Below, in pieces: positions 26,126 through 33,825 of a stretch of 38,555 bases of DNA. The stretch's first letter is position 1. Each line of letters begins with the position of its first letter. The translations under genes and the position numbers were made by a program. The DNA is from Candidatus Amesbacteria bacterium RIFCSPLOWO2_01_FULL_49_25 (GTDB lineage Bacteria; Patescibacteriota; Microgenomatia; CAZETR01; Amesbacteraceae): positions 1-38,555 of the forward strand of contig MEXP01000018.1 in the NCBI GenBank assembly GCA_001773725.1, given 5' to 3'. A model generated the notes under the pieces. It made no database searches, was not told where the DNA came from, and saw nothing but the letters and a program-made list of their open reading frames with translations.

Positions 26126-26201
26126 TTGACAACTGATCCACAATTATCTATCCTAAATTCAATAGAAAGTGTGACGGAAAACCCAATATTGGCTTTCGTC
26201 G
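26126..26201 (+). promoter_or_regulatory. parA promoter with operator-like 5' leader
   Basis: TTGACA (26126-26131) and TATCCT (26149-26154) are 17 nt apart. Downstream, GTGTGACGGAAAACCC..GGCTTTCGTCG (26169-26201) forms an interrupted dyad (GACGgAAA with TTTcGTC) ending nine bases before the ATG. No ribosome binding site is evident. The same module recurs at 19298-19372. Autoregulation by the ParA/partner complex is the likely use. Confidence 0.65.
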
Positions 26202-26210
26202 CTACTTACC

Positions 26211-26963
26211 ATGATTATCGCAATTGCCTCACAAAAAGGCGGTGTTGGAAAAACCAGTACTGCTATCTCGCTTGCCGCAGGCCTGGCCCGCAAAGGAAAG
26301 AAAACGCTTCTAATCGATATTGATTCGCAAGCTAACTCCTCCAAAGTGCTTATGCCCAATTACCCGGAAGTACCGGTAGAAAAAACCATTTTTTCCACCG
26401 TACTTGATCGCAAACCCCTGGTAATCCATAAAACCAGTATCCCGAATTTGTCTTTGGTTCCCTCTCATATCCTACTTTCCAATACCGATATCGAATTGAC
26501 GACGGCAATCGACCACAGGGAAGCCCGCCTCAAGACCGAGCTTGACCCGATAGCAAACGAGTATGAACATGTTTTTATCGACTGCCCCCCTACTCTTTCC
26601 TGGCTGACCATAAATGCCCTCACAGCAGCAGATAAGGCAATCGTCATCGTATCCCCTGGTTATTTTGAACTCGATTCAATCGTCCAGATCAGCAAGACCA
26701 TCAAAGAGGTCAGGGGATATTTCAATCCAAACCTGGAGCTGTTGGGATTTCTCTTTACCATGTCGGATCCCACCATCAACACCTCCACATCGCTTCAGAT
26801 ATTGAGGCAAACCTATACCGACAAGGTTTTAAAAACCATCATTCCCCGAAATACCGATCTCCGGGACGCCCATTTCTCAAAGCAGGATATTTTCGCCTAT
26901 AACCCGAGAGCAAAGGCCGCGCTTGCCTACAATAAGCTCATACACGAGCTTTTCGATATATGA
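26211..26963 (+). CDS. parA: ParA-family partition ATPase
   Basis: 250 residues with the deviant Walker A KGGVGKT at 9-15, switch I 'DIDSQAN' at 36-42 and Walker B 'VFIDCPPTLSWL' near 118-129. There is no N-terminal HTH, so it is the small (type Ib/Soj-sized) form. ParA ATPases position plasmids, ICEs or chromosomes on the nucleoid together with a centromere-binding partner. The partner is the next gene, overlapping by 4 bp, and probable centromere tracts follow. GC-skewed codon use ('ATCGACTGCCCC') differs from the AT-richer cargo upstream, in line with an element backbone. The gene has a promoter/operator module just upstream. Confidence 0.92.
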   Translation: MIIAIASQKGGVGKTSTAISLAAGLARKGKKTLLIDIDSQANSSKVLMPNYPEVPVEKTIFSTVLDRKPLVIHKTSIPNLSLVPSHILLSNTDIELTTAIDHREARLKTELDPIANEYEHVFIDCPPTLSWLTINALTAADKAIVIVSPGYFELDSIVQISKTIKEVRGYFNPNLELLGFLFTMSDPTINTSTSLQILRQTYTDKVLKTIIPRNTDLRDAHFSKQDIFAYNPRAKAALAYNKLIHELFDI

Positions 26964-27397
26964 AAAAGAAACTGAATACTGAAAGCATCACCAACGAACT
27001 CGAAGGAGCGTCCTTGTTTTTTACAAAATCCACCACTCCCCCATCACTCCCAGAACCCGATAAACAAATATTTGAAAAATATATTAGCCCTACACCTGAC
27101 TCCCCCACTCTACCAAAGGATAAAACTCCGAACCTTCAATCGCAAAATGAAGAAAATCAAGATCAAAAACGTTCGAACGACCGAACGTTCGAACGACCGT
27201 CCGAACGAACAGAGAAACCGAAAAGAGAAAAAATTCGGCATACTTTTGACATTTACAAGGACCAGCTTATGGCTCTCCAAGTAATCCAGCTTGAAGCGGT
27301 CCAATCCGGCAAGAAGAAGCCCAAACTCGGGAGTATGGTTTCCAAGGGTATCGATCTTTTTATCAAACAATCAGCTTTTAAAAAGCAACGTGCCTAA
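26960..27397 (+). CDS. Small basic ParB-like (centromere-binding) partner of ParA
   Basis: 145 residues, overlapping parA by ATGA. The first 90 residues are low-complexity and charged, rich in Pro/Ser/Asn/Lys. The C-terminal 50 ('IRHTFDIYKDQLMALQVIQL', 'KPKLGSMVSKGIDLFIKQ') have the strand-helix-helix layout of a ribbon-helix-helix DNA-binding domain such as those of plasmid partition adaptors. The segment 'RSNDRTFERPSERTE' is encoded by a tandem 16-bp DNA repeat with CG every 4 bp, so a likely binding site lies inside the gene itself. It is not a canonical ParB with a CTPase domain. The partner role is inferred from position, size and fold. Confidence 0.7.
   Translation: MKKKLNTESITNELEGASLFFTKSTTPPSLPEPDKQIFEKYISPTPDSPTLPKDKTPNLQSQNEENQDQKRSNDRTFERPSERTEKPKREKIRHTFDIYKDQLMALQVIQLEAVQSGKKKPKLGSMVSKGIDLFIKQSAFKKQRA
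27168..27210. repeat. Intragenic tandem repeat, CG every 4 bp (probable partition site)
   Basis: AACGTTCGAACGACCG occurs twice in perfect tandem (27168-27183, 27184-27199) and is followed by TCCGAACGAAC. Ten CG dinucleotides fall at exact 4-bp spacing from 27170 to 27207. The tract lies inside the ParA-partner gene. Confidence 0.75.
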
Positions 27398-27399
27398 AA

Positions 27400-27443
27400 A
27401 CGAACGAACGTTCGAACGAACGTACGCACGAACGTACGGACGA
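27400..27443. repeat. Second CG-every-4-bp tract directly after the ParA-partner gene
   Basis: Eleven consecutive tetrads of the form NCGN (ACGA ACGA ACGT TCGA ACGA, then ACGT ACGC ACGA ACGT ACGG ACGA) begin three bases after the stop codon. The register is perfect across 44 bp. Together with the intragenic tract it is a strong candidate for the centromere or operator of the partition system. Confidence 0.75.
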
Positions 27444-27578
27444 ATTTGACAAGGATAACTCCATTGTTTACTGTGAAGTACCGGAGAAGAACGTTTGAGG
27501 TTGTACCGCTTATAAGAGCGATAAATACGGGATATTTTTGATCTTGACTTTCGCCTATTATTCGGTATAGCTTAAAGT

Positions 27579-27600
27579 CTGTCCGGTATGGACGGTTTTT
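27579..27600 (+). terminator. Probable terminator after the partition module
   Basis: CTGTCC (27579-27584) pairs with GGACGG (27590-27595), with one G-T pair and a 5-nt loop, followed by TTTTT. A TTGACT/TATAGC pair (27544-27549, 27566-27571, spacer 16) lies just before it, so it may alternatively be a 5' attenuator for the next transcript. Confidence 0.5.
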
Positions 27601-27606
27601 AAAAGC

Positions 27607-27845
27607 CCTGCCAGTTAGTAGGAGATGTCGTCTGCTAAATCCACCCAAAAGGTGTGTGGTCTACAAGTGCCACTACGACCTAGGAGCAATCCGAACCGAA
27701 TCGGCTGTCAGGCCGGCGCTGCCGGAGAAAAAAGAACGGCAGGATAGGGGAGACAAAAAAACGCCTCGGAAGGATCCAAGGCGCCGCATTTATCTATTTG
27801 TTGTTTTAATTCTTGGACAACCCATTTATTCCCAAGAATTTTTAA
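27607..27845 (+). ncRNA. Candidate structured non-coding RNA with terminator
   Basis: No credible protein is encoded here. CCTGCC (27607-27612) pairs with GGCAGG (27738-27743) and encloses several hairpins: CACC/GGTG, GTGG/CCAC around 27656-27673, CCGA/TCGG, and CCGGC/GCCGG. The stretch ends in AATTCTTGG (27808-27816) paired with CCAAGAATT (27832-27840) plus a short T-run. A second perfect hairpin AATTTGC/GCAAATT lies at 27852-27869. It matches no RNA family I can identify (not RNase P, tmRNA, SRP or 6S by their conserved cores). Confidence 0.4.
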
Positions 27846-27979
27846 ATAACGAATTTGCGTCAGCAAATTAAATATAGATTTTAGGGTGGGTGTGTGTCAA
27901 GACCTAAAGGGATGTGTCGCACAATTATGTACTCGGAAATTTGATTTTGCTTCCTTAAGGTTATATACTATCGGCCATT

Positions 27980-28459
27980 ATGGTAGAAGGAGAGCCAAAA
28001 CAACTACCTGAACAACTAAGATCTGAACAAGTCAAACACGAAATCCTTGAATATTTTGTTGGTGAAAAGGCAGATTCAGCAAAATTCACGGCTTTCTTTG
28101 ATTTCTATGAGGAAATGTGGCTTCGACATACACGCGATAGGGATATTGAAGATTTAGTAGATGCCACCAAGTTAAATCCTTCGCAAAGGCTCATTGCGGA
28201 AAGTAATTTACGCATCGACGAGATAAGGCTTGCACTCTTAGAGAATAAGATTGCAGACAACACTTCACAATTACCAAGATACAACGAGGCACTTAATTTT
28301 TTTGAGGGGATATCAGAGGATTTCCATATCGCGTATACAGAAGAAATTGGAGCTAAAAACCAAGGGGTAAGCGATCAACAACTGAGTCAATTAATAGGGG
28401 AGCGGTTTGTCATGGCTTGGCACTACGTCCGGAATACACTTCTAAAGAATTTAGAGTGA
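27980..28459 (+). CDS. Hypothetical all-helical protein, 159 aa
   Basis: The protein is acidic and predicted entirely helical ('RSEQVKHEILEYFVGEKADS', 'NPSQRLIAESNLRIDEIRLA'), with no Cys cluster, membrane segment or catalytic signature. No ribosome binding site is visible before the ATG. It is monocistronic and convergent with the next gene. I do not recognise it; helical proteins of this size in element backbones are sometimes adaptors or immunity factors, but nothing here shows that. Confidence 0.5.
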   Translation: MVEGEPKQLPEQLRSEQVKHEILEYFVGEKADSAKFTAFFDFYEEMWLRHTRDRDIEDLVDATKLNPSQRLIAESNLRIDEIRLALLENKIADNTSQLPRYNEALNFFEGISEDFHIAYTEEIGAKNQGVSDQQLSQLIGERFVMAWHYVRNTLLKNLE

Positions 28460-28513
28460 TTAGCAATTCGGAGAGGCTTGTTAGTAAAAAAAAGAGATTT
28501 TACCCAGAGGACT

Positions 28514-29680
28514 TCAAGGAAGAGCCATAATTTTAAAGTTATCGATTTTCATATTCCCCAAAAGAAATATAGCAACTTTTCCTTGAGTATATTTGGGATC
28601 AATGAAATCGTAACCGTTCTCGCTTGACCAATGGTTACCTTTGACAGAGATTACTAAGTGATCGCTTACCCGATTATATAAAGTGTCACCCCAGACATTG
28701 TTTGTTCCATCCTTTCTTTCCCCCCAGAAAGTTGCACAGCCATTAAACATTAATCCATACATATTGTTTAAATCTTTGATTCGAAGGCCGATTATGCTGA
28801 CGTTTCCATCAAAAGGACAGTCTATTTGAATTATATCTACTTCGACTCTGTAATCTTTCCAGGTTTCCTCACCGACTGACATCCATGCAAATCCGTCTCT
28901 TGCCCAAAGTTGTCCTTCACCAATCACCGGACGAGATCCCGTTATTTCCCATCGGTTAGATAATCCGCTATCGAAGTTATCCTCGAATAGGGGAACAGGA
29001 GTAGGGACTGATGTTTCAGTAGGAACTAAAGTGTTTGTTGCGGAAGGGACAATTGTATCTGTAGCCGTGGAAGGAATGGAAGTGTCGGTTGGGGAATGAA
29101 TAATGGTTGGAGCCTGAATCGTTGCCCGTACCGTTTGTAGCGCAAGAGCCGGCTCAACCGTATTTGTCGACAGAACCACGACTGCGGTTTCAGATGCTCC
29201 CTTGGATAAATCAGGAGTCTGGGTAACGGCATTTGAAAAAAGAGCCACAACCGCGGGACGGTTAGGCAAAAACCTCCTGATAAGTAAGATAGAAATAATA
29301 ATAAGGATTGCTGTTAAGATCCAAATCAACCTCCAATTGACTCTACGTTCTCCTAGACGTTCAGGGGCTATAGGAGTGGCTGTAGCATTATCTGGAGGCC
29401 ATAGACCTCGAACAATCATCTCCTCAGTTGTTACCTCCCGAAGTACTCCGCAGTACTTATTCTCCACTTCTTCCCACTTCTTTTCCCTGGAAAGTTCTCC
29501 TGAAATCCCCAGTTTGACGTAAGCTGAGTCTAAATGTTTATAAAAAGGCGTTTCTGAATATCCGCTACGCCTAATAACCAGGCGATTATTCCTGTCCCGT
29601 GGCTTGTAATACTTGCAACGAAAAAAGAGAACGCGCGCTTCTTCTTTTGATAAGGTTAATAACTTTTCCCGCTCATCCAT
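28514..29680 (-). CDS. Transmembrane protein: LuxR-like N-terminus, single TM, Thr/Ser stalk, LamG-like ectodomain
   Basis: 388 residues from the ATG at 29680 (an in-frame TTG adds four). Residues 5-60 ('LTLSKEEARVLFFRCKYYKP', later 'FYKHLDSAYVKLGI') resemble a divergent LuxR/GerE-type helix-turn-helix. A membrane segment follows ('WRLIWILTAILIIISILLI'), then a long Thr/Ser/Pro stalk. The C-terminal 160 residues form a concanavalin/LamG-like jelly roll ('FEDNFDSGLSNRWEI', 'YRVEVDIIQIDCPFDGNVS'). The layout suggests a one-protein surface sensor with a cytoplasmic DNA-binding end. The DNA-binding call is tentative; the TM and ectodomain are clear. Confidence 0.65.
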   Translation of the reverse strand: MDEREKLLTLSKEEARVLFFRCKYYKPRDRNNRLVIRRSGYSETPFYKHLDSAYVKLGISGELSREKKWEEVENKYCGVLREVTTEEMIVRGLWPPDNATATPIAPERLGERRVNWRLIWILTAILIIISILLIRRFLPNRPAVVALFSNAVTQTPDLSKGASETAVVVLSTNTVEPALALQTVRATIQAPTIIHSPTDTSIPSTATDTIVPSATNTLVPTETSVPTPVPLFEDNFDSGLSNRWEITGSRPVIGEGQLWARDGFAWMSVGEETWKDYRVEVDIIQIDCPFDGNVSIIGLRIKDLNNMYGLMFNGCATFWGERKDGTNNVWGDTLYNRVSDHLVISVKGNHWSSENGYDFIDPKYTQGKVAIFLLGNMKIDNFKIMALP

Positions 29681-29736
29681 CGAAGAACCCAAAGAGAAGT
29701 GCGAAGAAGTTAACTCGGTTTATCCTCATGCTCGAA

Positions 29737-29807
29737 CCTTATCGGCTTTATACCTCCTGCTGTAATCGTAAAGGGATGTCAGCAGGGCGGAGCATGCCCG
29801 GATAAGG
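29737..29807 (+). promoter_or_regulatory. Nested stem-loop leader of the element operon
   Basis: CCTTATC (29737-29743) pairs with GATAAGG (29801-29807) and encloses CCTGCTG/CAGCAGG (29756-29762/29780-29786). It ends 42 bases before the first ATG, which has a good AAAGGAG site. It may be an mRNA leader, an origin or an oriT-like structure. Confidence 0.5.
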
Positions 29808-29849
29808 AACCAACCAACAACTTCCTTAATAACTGAAAGGAGAAAAACA

Positions 29850-30332
29850 ATGTCAGTTCCAATCGATTTACAAGACCGTGTAATTGCCCTGGGAGACGAG
29901 CATCTATATAAGTTCAAACCGCTCCCGAATTGGGGCATGATCACCGAGGCCTTCTACCATGAAGACAATTACTACGAACCCATTGATTATTCCAAGCTCG
30001 CCTCAATTATACCCGCCAACTTCATGGCGAGGGTAAAGCTTCTTTTAGACAATGGGATCGAACCAATCGGATACATTATTCGACACGATCCAGAGAAAGA
30101 AAAAAAGGAAGAACCGAAAAGGAACATTCCTTTGGGAAAGATCGCCTTGGCAATCAGTGCGGTTATTTTGGCTCCGATTGTGCTTGTGGTTTCCTTTGCC
30201 GTGGTCATGATGCTGGCTATGCCTTTGTTAGCTCTAGCCGTTTTGGTTATCACGGGTGGCATGGTCGATCCTGAGTTGATTGCGGTACTTCCGGATGGAT
30301 CATGGATCTCTCTTGGCGAATACTACGCATAA
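29850..30332 (+). CDS. Membrane protein of the element operon, 160 aa
   Basis: An AAAGGAG site precedes the ATG. Residues 1-90 are soluble and include 'RVIALGDEHLYKFKPLPNWG' and 'IPANFMARVKLLLDNGIEPI'. A basic/acidic run 'PEKEKKEEPKR' is followed by a long hydrophobic stretch (about 95-140), enough for two transmembrane helices. The tail 'PELIAVLPDGSWISLGEYYA' is soluble. It is first in a collinear operon of plasmid/ICE genes and overlaps the next gene by 31 nt. A transfer-channel or membrane-anchor role is inference from position. Confidence 0.65.
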   Translation: MSVPIDLQDRVIALGDEHLYKFKPLPNWGMITEAFYHEDNYYEPIDYSKLASIIPANFMARVKLLLDNGIEPIGYIIRHDPEKEKKEEPKRNIPLGKIALAISAVILAPIVLVVSFAVVMMLAMPLLALAVLVITGGMVDPELIAVLPDGSWISLGEYYA

Positions 30333-30619
30333 AGGTGAAATACATCCTATCCGCGATTCGGCTAATTACACCATGGGTACTTCGGGTAATTTGGTACACC
30401 ATAACTGTGCTATTTGAAACATACCGTGATTGGTGGCTCGGAGTACCCAAATTGGTGAGACGGATAGCCGATTATTGGATGGAAAAGGCCGATGTCAAAT
30501 CGGGATATTCTGAGTACTTTTACTACGCCGTTTGCGTTGCCTCTCTTTTCACAATTATCCTCGGCTGGATTGTCGTTTCATACATAACGGTTTGGACCAT
30601 TAATTTTCTGATCCGTTAA
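30302..30619 (+). CDS. Small basic membrane protein, 105 aa
   Basis: It starts 31 nt inside the preceding gene. Hydrophobic segments lie at about 12-38 ('YILSAIRLITPWVLRVIWYT') and 75-103 ('YYAVCVASLFTIILGWIVVS'). The middle is basic and aromatic ('YRDWWLGVPKLVRRIADYWM'). Several such small hydrophobic proteins precede the coupling protein here, an arrangement usual for conjugative modules. No family is recognised. Confidence 0.6.
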   Translation: MDLSWRILRIKVKYILSAIRLITPWVLRVIWYTITVLFETYRDWWLGVPKLVRRIADYWMEKADVKSGYSEYFYYAVCVASLFTIILGWIVVSYITVWTINFLIR

Positions 30620-30677
30620 TCTTGACAGGAACTATGTTCACAATTGAACACTTCTATCACCCTTGGGAGGTACATGT

Positions 30678-31037
30678 ATGGGTTGTCTTGGCCGATTAAT
30701 CGGGCTAATCGCACATCTTACATTCACCGTTCTCGGCAGATTACTTGTGCTGTTTCTCCGGTTGCTTCAACATATCGTGGCCATCCTCATCGGATTACTA
30801 TTCAATCTTATGAGGTTATCACTTCAGGCCACTATCATAGGTCCAAAGCAATTCGTCGAACGTCGCGCCGCCGACTGGACCAGACAGCTTTTGATGACCG
30901 GTATGTCCAACGATCATTTCGACATCGCCCATCGTGTTTCCCGAATCATTGTCGGGGGCATGGTCGTGATGGGATGGGTGTTGATCGTTGCCGGGACCGT
31001 GTTGATCGTGGTAGCCATCGTGAGGATTGTGACTTAA
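30678..31037 (+). CDS. Small membrane protein, 119 aa
   Basis: GGGAGG seven bases before the ATG at 30678 fixes the start; the frame also offers a TTG 15 nt upstream. Residues 1-50 are strongly hydrophobic with spaced Arg residues ('FTVLGRLLVLFLRLLQHIVA'), and a second hydrophobic block closes the protein ('VGGMVVMGWVLIVAGTVLIV'). The central 'FVERRAADWTRQLLMTGMSN' is amphipathic. A 6-bp hairpin TGTTCA/TGAACA (30635-30650) lies in the gap before it. Function unknown. Confidence 0.6.
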   Translation: MGCLGRLIGLIAHLTFTVLGRLLVLFLRLLQHIVAILIGLLFNLMRLSLQATIIGPKQFVERRAADWTRQLLMTGMSNDHFDIAHRVSRIIVGGMVVMGWVLIVAGTVLIVVAIVRIVT

Positions 31038-31047
31038 TCGGCGTTGA

Positions 31048-31106
31048 AGGCTCCTATCCCCACACCGGGTGTGCAGCTTTGAGATAGCAGAACGTGAAGG
31101 GAGCCT
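31048..31106 (+). promoter_or_regulatory. Nested intercistronic stem-loop (AGGCTCC/GGAGCCT)
   Basis: AGGCTCC (31048-31054) pairs with GGAGCCT (31100-31106). Inside are CTATC/GATAG (31054-31058/31083-31087) and CACAC/GTGTG (31061-31065/31069-31073). A short T-run follows the outer arm, so partial termination or mRNA processing is plausible. Confidence 0.5.
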
Positions 31107-31144
31107 CATTTTTCAACCTTATAAGCTGGTATAGGTGAACCGAA

Positions 31145-31366
31145 ATGGACGAAAAAGGAAGTTTAATTACGAATTCGATTGAATGGGTGGACAAATTTAT
31201 GGCGCTTTTCACAGAGATCGTCTCCAGAAAGTACACGCTTCTTGAGATGTTTCTTCTGTGGATGTTGTTCACCATCGTCAATGCCTTCTTCTCTGTTACC
31301 GTAGCCCGAATCGCGCTGCTCTTGTTTGAGAGGATGGGGTATCACCCGGTGATGGTATTTCCATAA
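31145..31366 (+). CDS. Small membrane protein, 73 aa
   Basis: The first 28 residues are polar ('LITNSIEWVDKFMALFTEIV'), followed by one long hydrophobic helix ('LLEMFLLWMLFTIVNAFFSV', continuing to about residue 60). A weak AGGTG lies upstream of the ATG. It is in line with the other operon genes and separated from the next by a 9-bp stem-loop. No family recognised; its consistent strand and position support coding. Confidence 0.5.
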   Translation: MDEKGSLITNSIEWVDKFMALFTEIVSRKYTLLEMFLLWMLFTIVNAFFSVTVARIALLLFERMGYHPVMVFP

Positions 31367-31444
31367 AATCCCCCGCCTTTTCACCGATTTACTGAAATCA
31401 ATCTTCGGGTTGTATTCGGTTATTCCATTTGATAAAGTGGAGTC

Positions 31445-31477
31445 CGGGTGGAAACAGGGGGACAGCCATTCCACCCG
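31445..31477 (+). promoter_or_regulatory. Intercistronic 9-bp stem-loop before the replication-relaxation gene
   Basis: CGGGTGGAA (31445-31453) and TTCCACCCG (31469-31477) are perfect complements with a 15-nt loop, ending 24 bases before the ATG. There is no T-run, so mRNA processing or protein binding fits better than termination. Confidence 0.5.
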
Positions 31478-31501
31478 ATATAAACGAGGTTTAGCGGAAA
31501 A

Positions 31502-32230
31502 ATGGCACGTCATTCTATCATAACAAAAGATCAGATTTTAAAAACGGTAAAGCTCTTAAGATATGTGAGCCGGAGGCAATTGGCGGTGAAATTCACGGGG
31601 AAGAATGAGAGGATGAAAATCCTCGAGACGGCGCTTCCCGAGCTTGAGCGGGAAGGACGGCTGGTTGTCACCCGGCACGATGGGGAGAAAGTGTATTCGC
31701 CGACGAGGAAAAACCGCGTGATCGGCATGTCCATCGACCACGAGCTCGGTGCAACCGAAGGATTGATCCGTTTTTGGCGATGCCGCATGGAAGAAAGCGA
31801 AATTATTCCCGAAAATGCCTTTCGTGGATTTGCCATCGTCCCGGAATGGGGAATACGGTACTCCGATAACCGGGGAACGATGCTGCTTTACGAATTTTGC
31901 ACCCAGAATAACTTCAAGCACGGAGGCGTGATGAAAAGCAAGCTTACCCGGTACAGGAAGTATCTACCCGATATCGAAGCCAAAGCCAAGCGGGAGATCA
32001 CGGTTTTATTCGTCATCGACACCGACCGAGGGAGGGTGAAGGATTTTGTTCACTGGATGGATACGTTATTGGATGAGCCGATCATATCTGGTATCACCGG
32101 CGAAGCCCGGTATCCATTTTTCTTTACCGATTACCAGACATTTAAATCCGTGCCGATTGGGAACGCCTTGACAGCAAAAATTAATTTTTGGCACGACGGA
32201 AAGGAGTGGTCATTAACTAACCATGCTTAG
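31502..32230 (+). CDS. Replication-relaxation family protein
   Basis: 242 residues. The N-terminus is a winged helix ('TKDQILKTVKLLRYVSRRQL', 'LPELEREGRLVVTRHDGEKV'). It is followed by the family's alpha/beta core with 'HELGATEGLIRFW', 'WGIRYSDNRGTMLLYEFCTQ', a helix-rich 'KSKLTRYRKYLPDIE', and 'REITVLFVIDTDRGRVKDFV'. Replication-relaxation proteins are encoded by plasmids and ICEs, usually beside a coupling-protein/FtsK-like ATPase, as here. They are thought to act in plasmid replication or transfer initiation. Its last 8 nt overlap the next gene. Confidence 0.8.
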   Translation: MARHSIITKDQILKTVKLLRYVSRRQLAVKFTGKNERMKILETALPELEREGRLVVTRHDGEKVYSPTRKNRVIGMSIDHELGATEGLIRFWRCRMEESEIIPENAFRGFAIVPEWGIRYSDNRGTMLLYEFCTQNNFKHGGVMKSKLTRYRKYLPDIEAKAKREITVLFVIDTDRGRVKDFVHWMDTLLDEPIISGITGEARYPFFFTDYQTFKSVPIGNALTAKINFWHDGKEWSLTNHA

Positions 32231-33758
32231 ATTTCTTTTGGACCTTATTGCAAGCCTAATACTCAGAGGTGGCTGGATGATGCCGGAATTTGTCATCCGG
32301 CCACGTCGGTTTTTATACGAACCGGGGTTGGTCATGTCGACCGTGTTCGTGGGCCGGCAGGGCGTCGGCAAAACATTTTCTATGGCATTGGAGCTTTTGG
32401 AGCAGATCAAAGCCCATCCAGAGCAGTCGTTTTTCGTTTTCGATTGGTCGGGCGGGCTTATCAACGTACTTTTACTGTTGATCCATTCAGATACCATGAA
32501 AGACGGCATTGAGCCACGTCTTGTATATGACGCGATGGGCGGCAGGTCGATAAACGACCAGGTGTACGTCATGCCCATGCCTGAATTTTCGGAGGAGTTT
32601 GACCCCGAGAAACCCTGGCTGGAGCGGGTTGAGGATCAGGTTGATAGGGTACAGAGAACCTTTGAAGCGATTAATCCCAACCTTGTGGAGCGCAATCCCA
32701 CCATGGGCGGGCGCCCGATCAAAAGCCTGCTTCCAAATTTGCTTCTTTTGGCAAATGCCGTTACCGATGATGGTGGCAATGGCTGGCAATTAACCGAAGC
32801 GATCAAGCTGCTTAACCGTGATGTTCGGGAGCTCGCCCGCAAGCAATTCGGCGGTAAGGTTGGGAAAGCCCACGAATACTTTACCTTCCACTTTACCGGT
32901 AGGGAAAGAATCGACAGAGAATTGGCCCACGCTTTAGTGGATGTTCTGGATGTCATTAAATCACGGCGAATCCGTGCCCGGGTTGGTTACCCCAATCCAG
33001 GGTGGACACCCAAAGAGGCGATCCGCAATGGTCTTATCGTGCTATGCGACGGCTCAGGGTTAAACAATAACCACATGCAGAAGGACTACGCATTTTTGCA
33101 GCTTTTCCATCTAGTGCTGGATGAGATAAATAAGCGTGTCCCGTCCTCACCAGGATACTACCCGATAAATTGGGTGATGGATGAGGTATACACATTTACC
33201 GAAACCCCAAGTGTAGCGCGGATTTTGGCGCATCTGCCGTCGGAGTACCGAAGCCGCAAGTTGCAGCTATTTTTGGTGCTTCAATCGTTGAAACAGCTTG
33301 CCGGCGAGGAGAACGGCAAAAAGGGCTTGGAGGACGTTTTCTTCTCCTTCGGAAATATGGTGGTGTATTCGTTGCTCGATATCGACGATTGTTTCACCGT
33401 CGTCAAGAATTTTTTCCCGTTCAATCCTCAGACGGTCAAAGTTACTGCACGCCGCGAGGACCAGCACGACATCATGGAGAACAGAGACGAGCAGTTGGCG
33501 GTACAGGCATATCAGCTTCAACACCTGGCACAGAGGGAGTGCTATGTAAGGCGCTTCCAAGATGAAGCCAGGATGGACCGCATCGTTCACATCGGAAGGA
33601 CACGCGAAGTTCGGATCACCGCATCATACAAAGACGTCGAAGCTCTGAAAGACAAACTCATGCTCATGCGAGGCGTATCGCTTCAAAGAGCAGAGGAAAT
33701 GATCAACCAGCGAAAAATCTCAGTTCAAAAAGGGGCGAGAAGCCCGAAGTCAGTTTAA
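32223..33758 (+). CDS. VirD4/TraG-like type IV coupling protein (conjugative DNA-transfer ATPase)
   Basis: 511 residues. Walker A is 'VGRQGVGKTFS' (GRQGVGKT at 44-51) and Walker B with catalytic Glu is 'INWVMDEVYTF' (about 315-325). Later motifs such as 'LPSEYRSRKLQLFLVLQSLK' are typical of FtsK/VirD4-class motors that choose substrates for the transfer channel. The first 18 residues are weakly hydrophobic, so a classical two-TM anchor is missing; neighbouring small membrane proteins may anchor it. The start at 32223 overlaps the previous gene by 8 nt; an ATG at 32277 with AGAGGTGG is an alternative. No relaxase or VirB4 is seen in this window. Confidence 0.8.
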   Translation: MLRFLLDLIASLILRGGWMMPEFVIRPRRFLYEPGLVMSTVFVGRQGVGKTFSMALELLEQIKAHPEQSFFVFDWSGGLINVLLLLIHSDTMKDGIEPRLVYDAMGGRSINDQVYVMPMPEFSEEFDPEKPWLERVEDQVDRVQRTFEAINPNLVERNPTMGGRPIKSLLPNLLLLANAVTDDGGNGWQLTEAIKLLNRDVRELARKQFGGKVGKAHEYFTFHFTGRERIDRELAHALVDVLDVIKSRRIRARVGYPNPGWTPKEAIRNGLIVLCDGSGLNNNHMQKDYAFLQLFHLVLDEINKRVPSSPGYYPINWVMDEVYTFTETPSVARILAHLPSEYRSRKLQLFLVLQSLKQLAGEENGKKGLEDVFFSFGNMVVYSLLDIDDCFTVVKNFFPFNPQTVKVTARREDQHDIMENRDEQLAVQAYQLQHLAQRECYVRRFQDEARMDRIVHIGRTREVRITASYKDVEALKDKLMLMRGVSLQRAEEMINQRKISVQKGARSPKSV

Positions 33759-33825
33759 ATGCACCTTATCAATTGAGGCTTTTACGGGCTTGACCCGTTT
33801 AAGCAGGCCTAGGCCAGGAAAGGGG

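Noticed and set aside
27168-27443. CRISPR array
   Set aside because: The repeats are contiguous short units with no spacers, and no cas gene is present.
27601-27745. Cobalamin or other known riboswitch
   Set aside because: Some box-like words (CCTGCC, GGCAGG) occur, but the conserved core order is absent on both strands and the following gene has no metabolic role.
27656-27871. 71-aa open frame starting at GTG
   Set aside because: Composition is unlike a protein (a run of Arg/Lys/Asp from structured DNA), and it has no ribosome binding site and spans a terminator hairpin.
30644-31109. Long alternative frames on both strands over the small membrane-protein gene
   Set aside because: They lack ribosome binding sites and have Arg/His-rich shadow composition; the frame starting at 30678 has a good site and a natural hydrophobic pattern.
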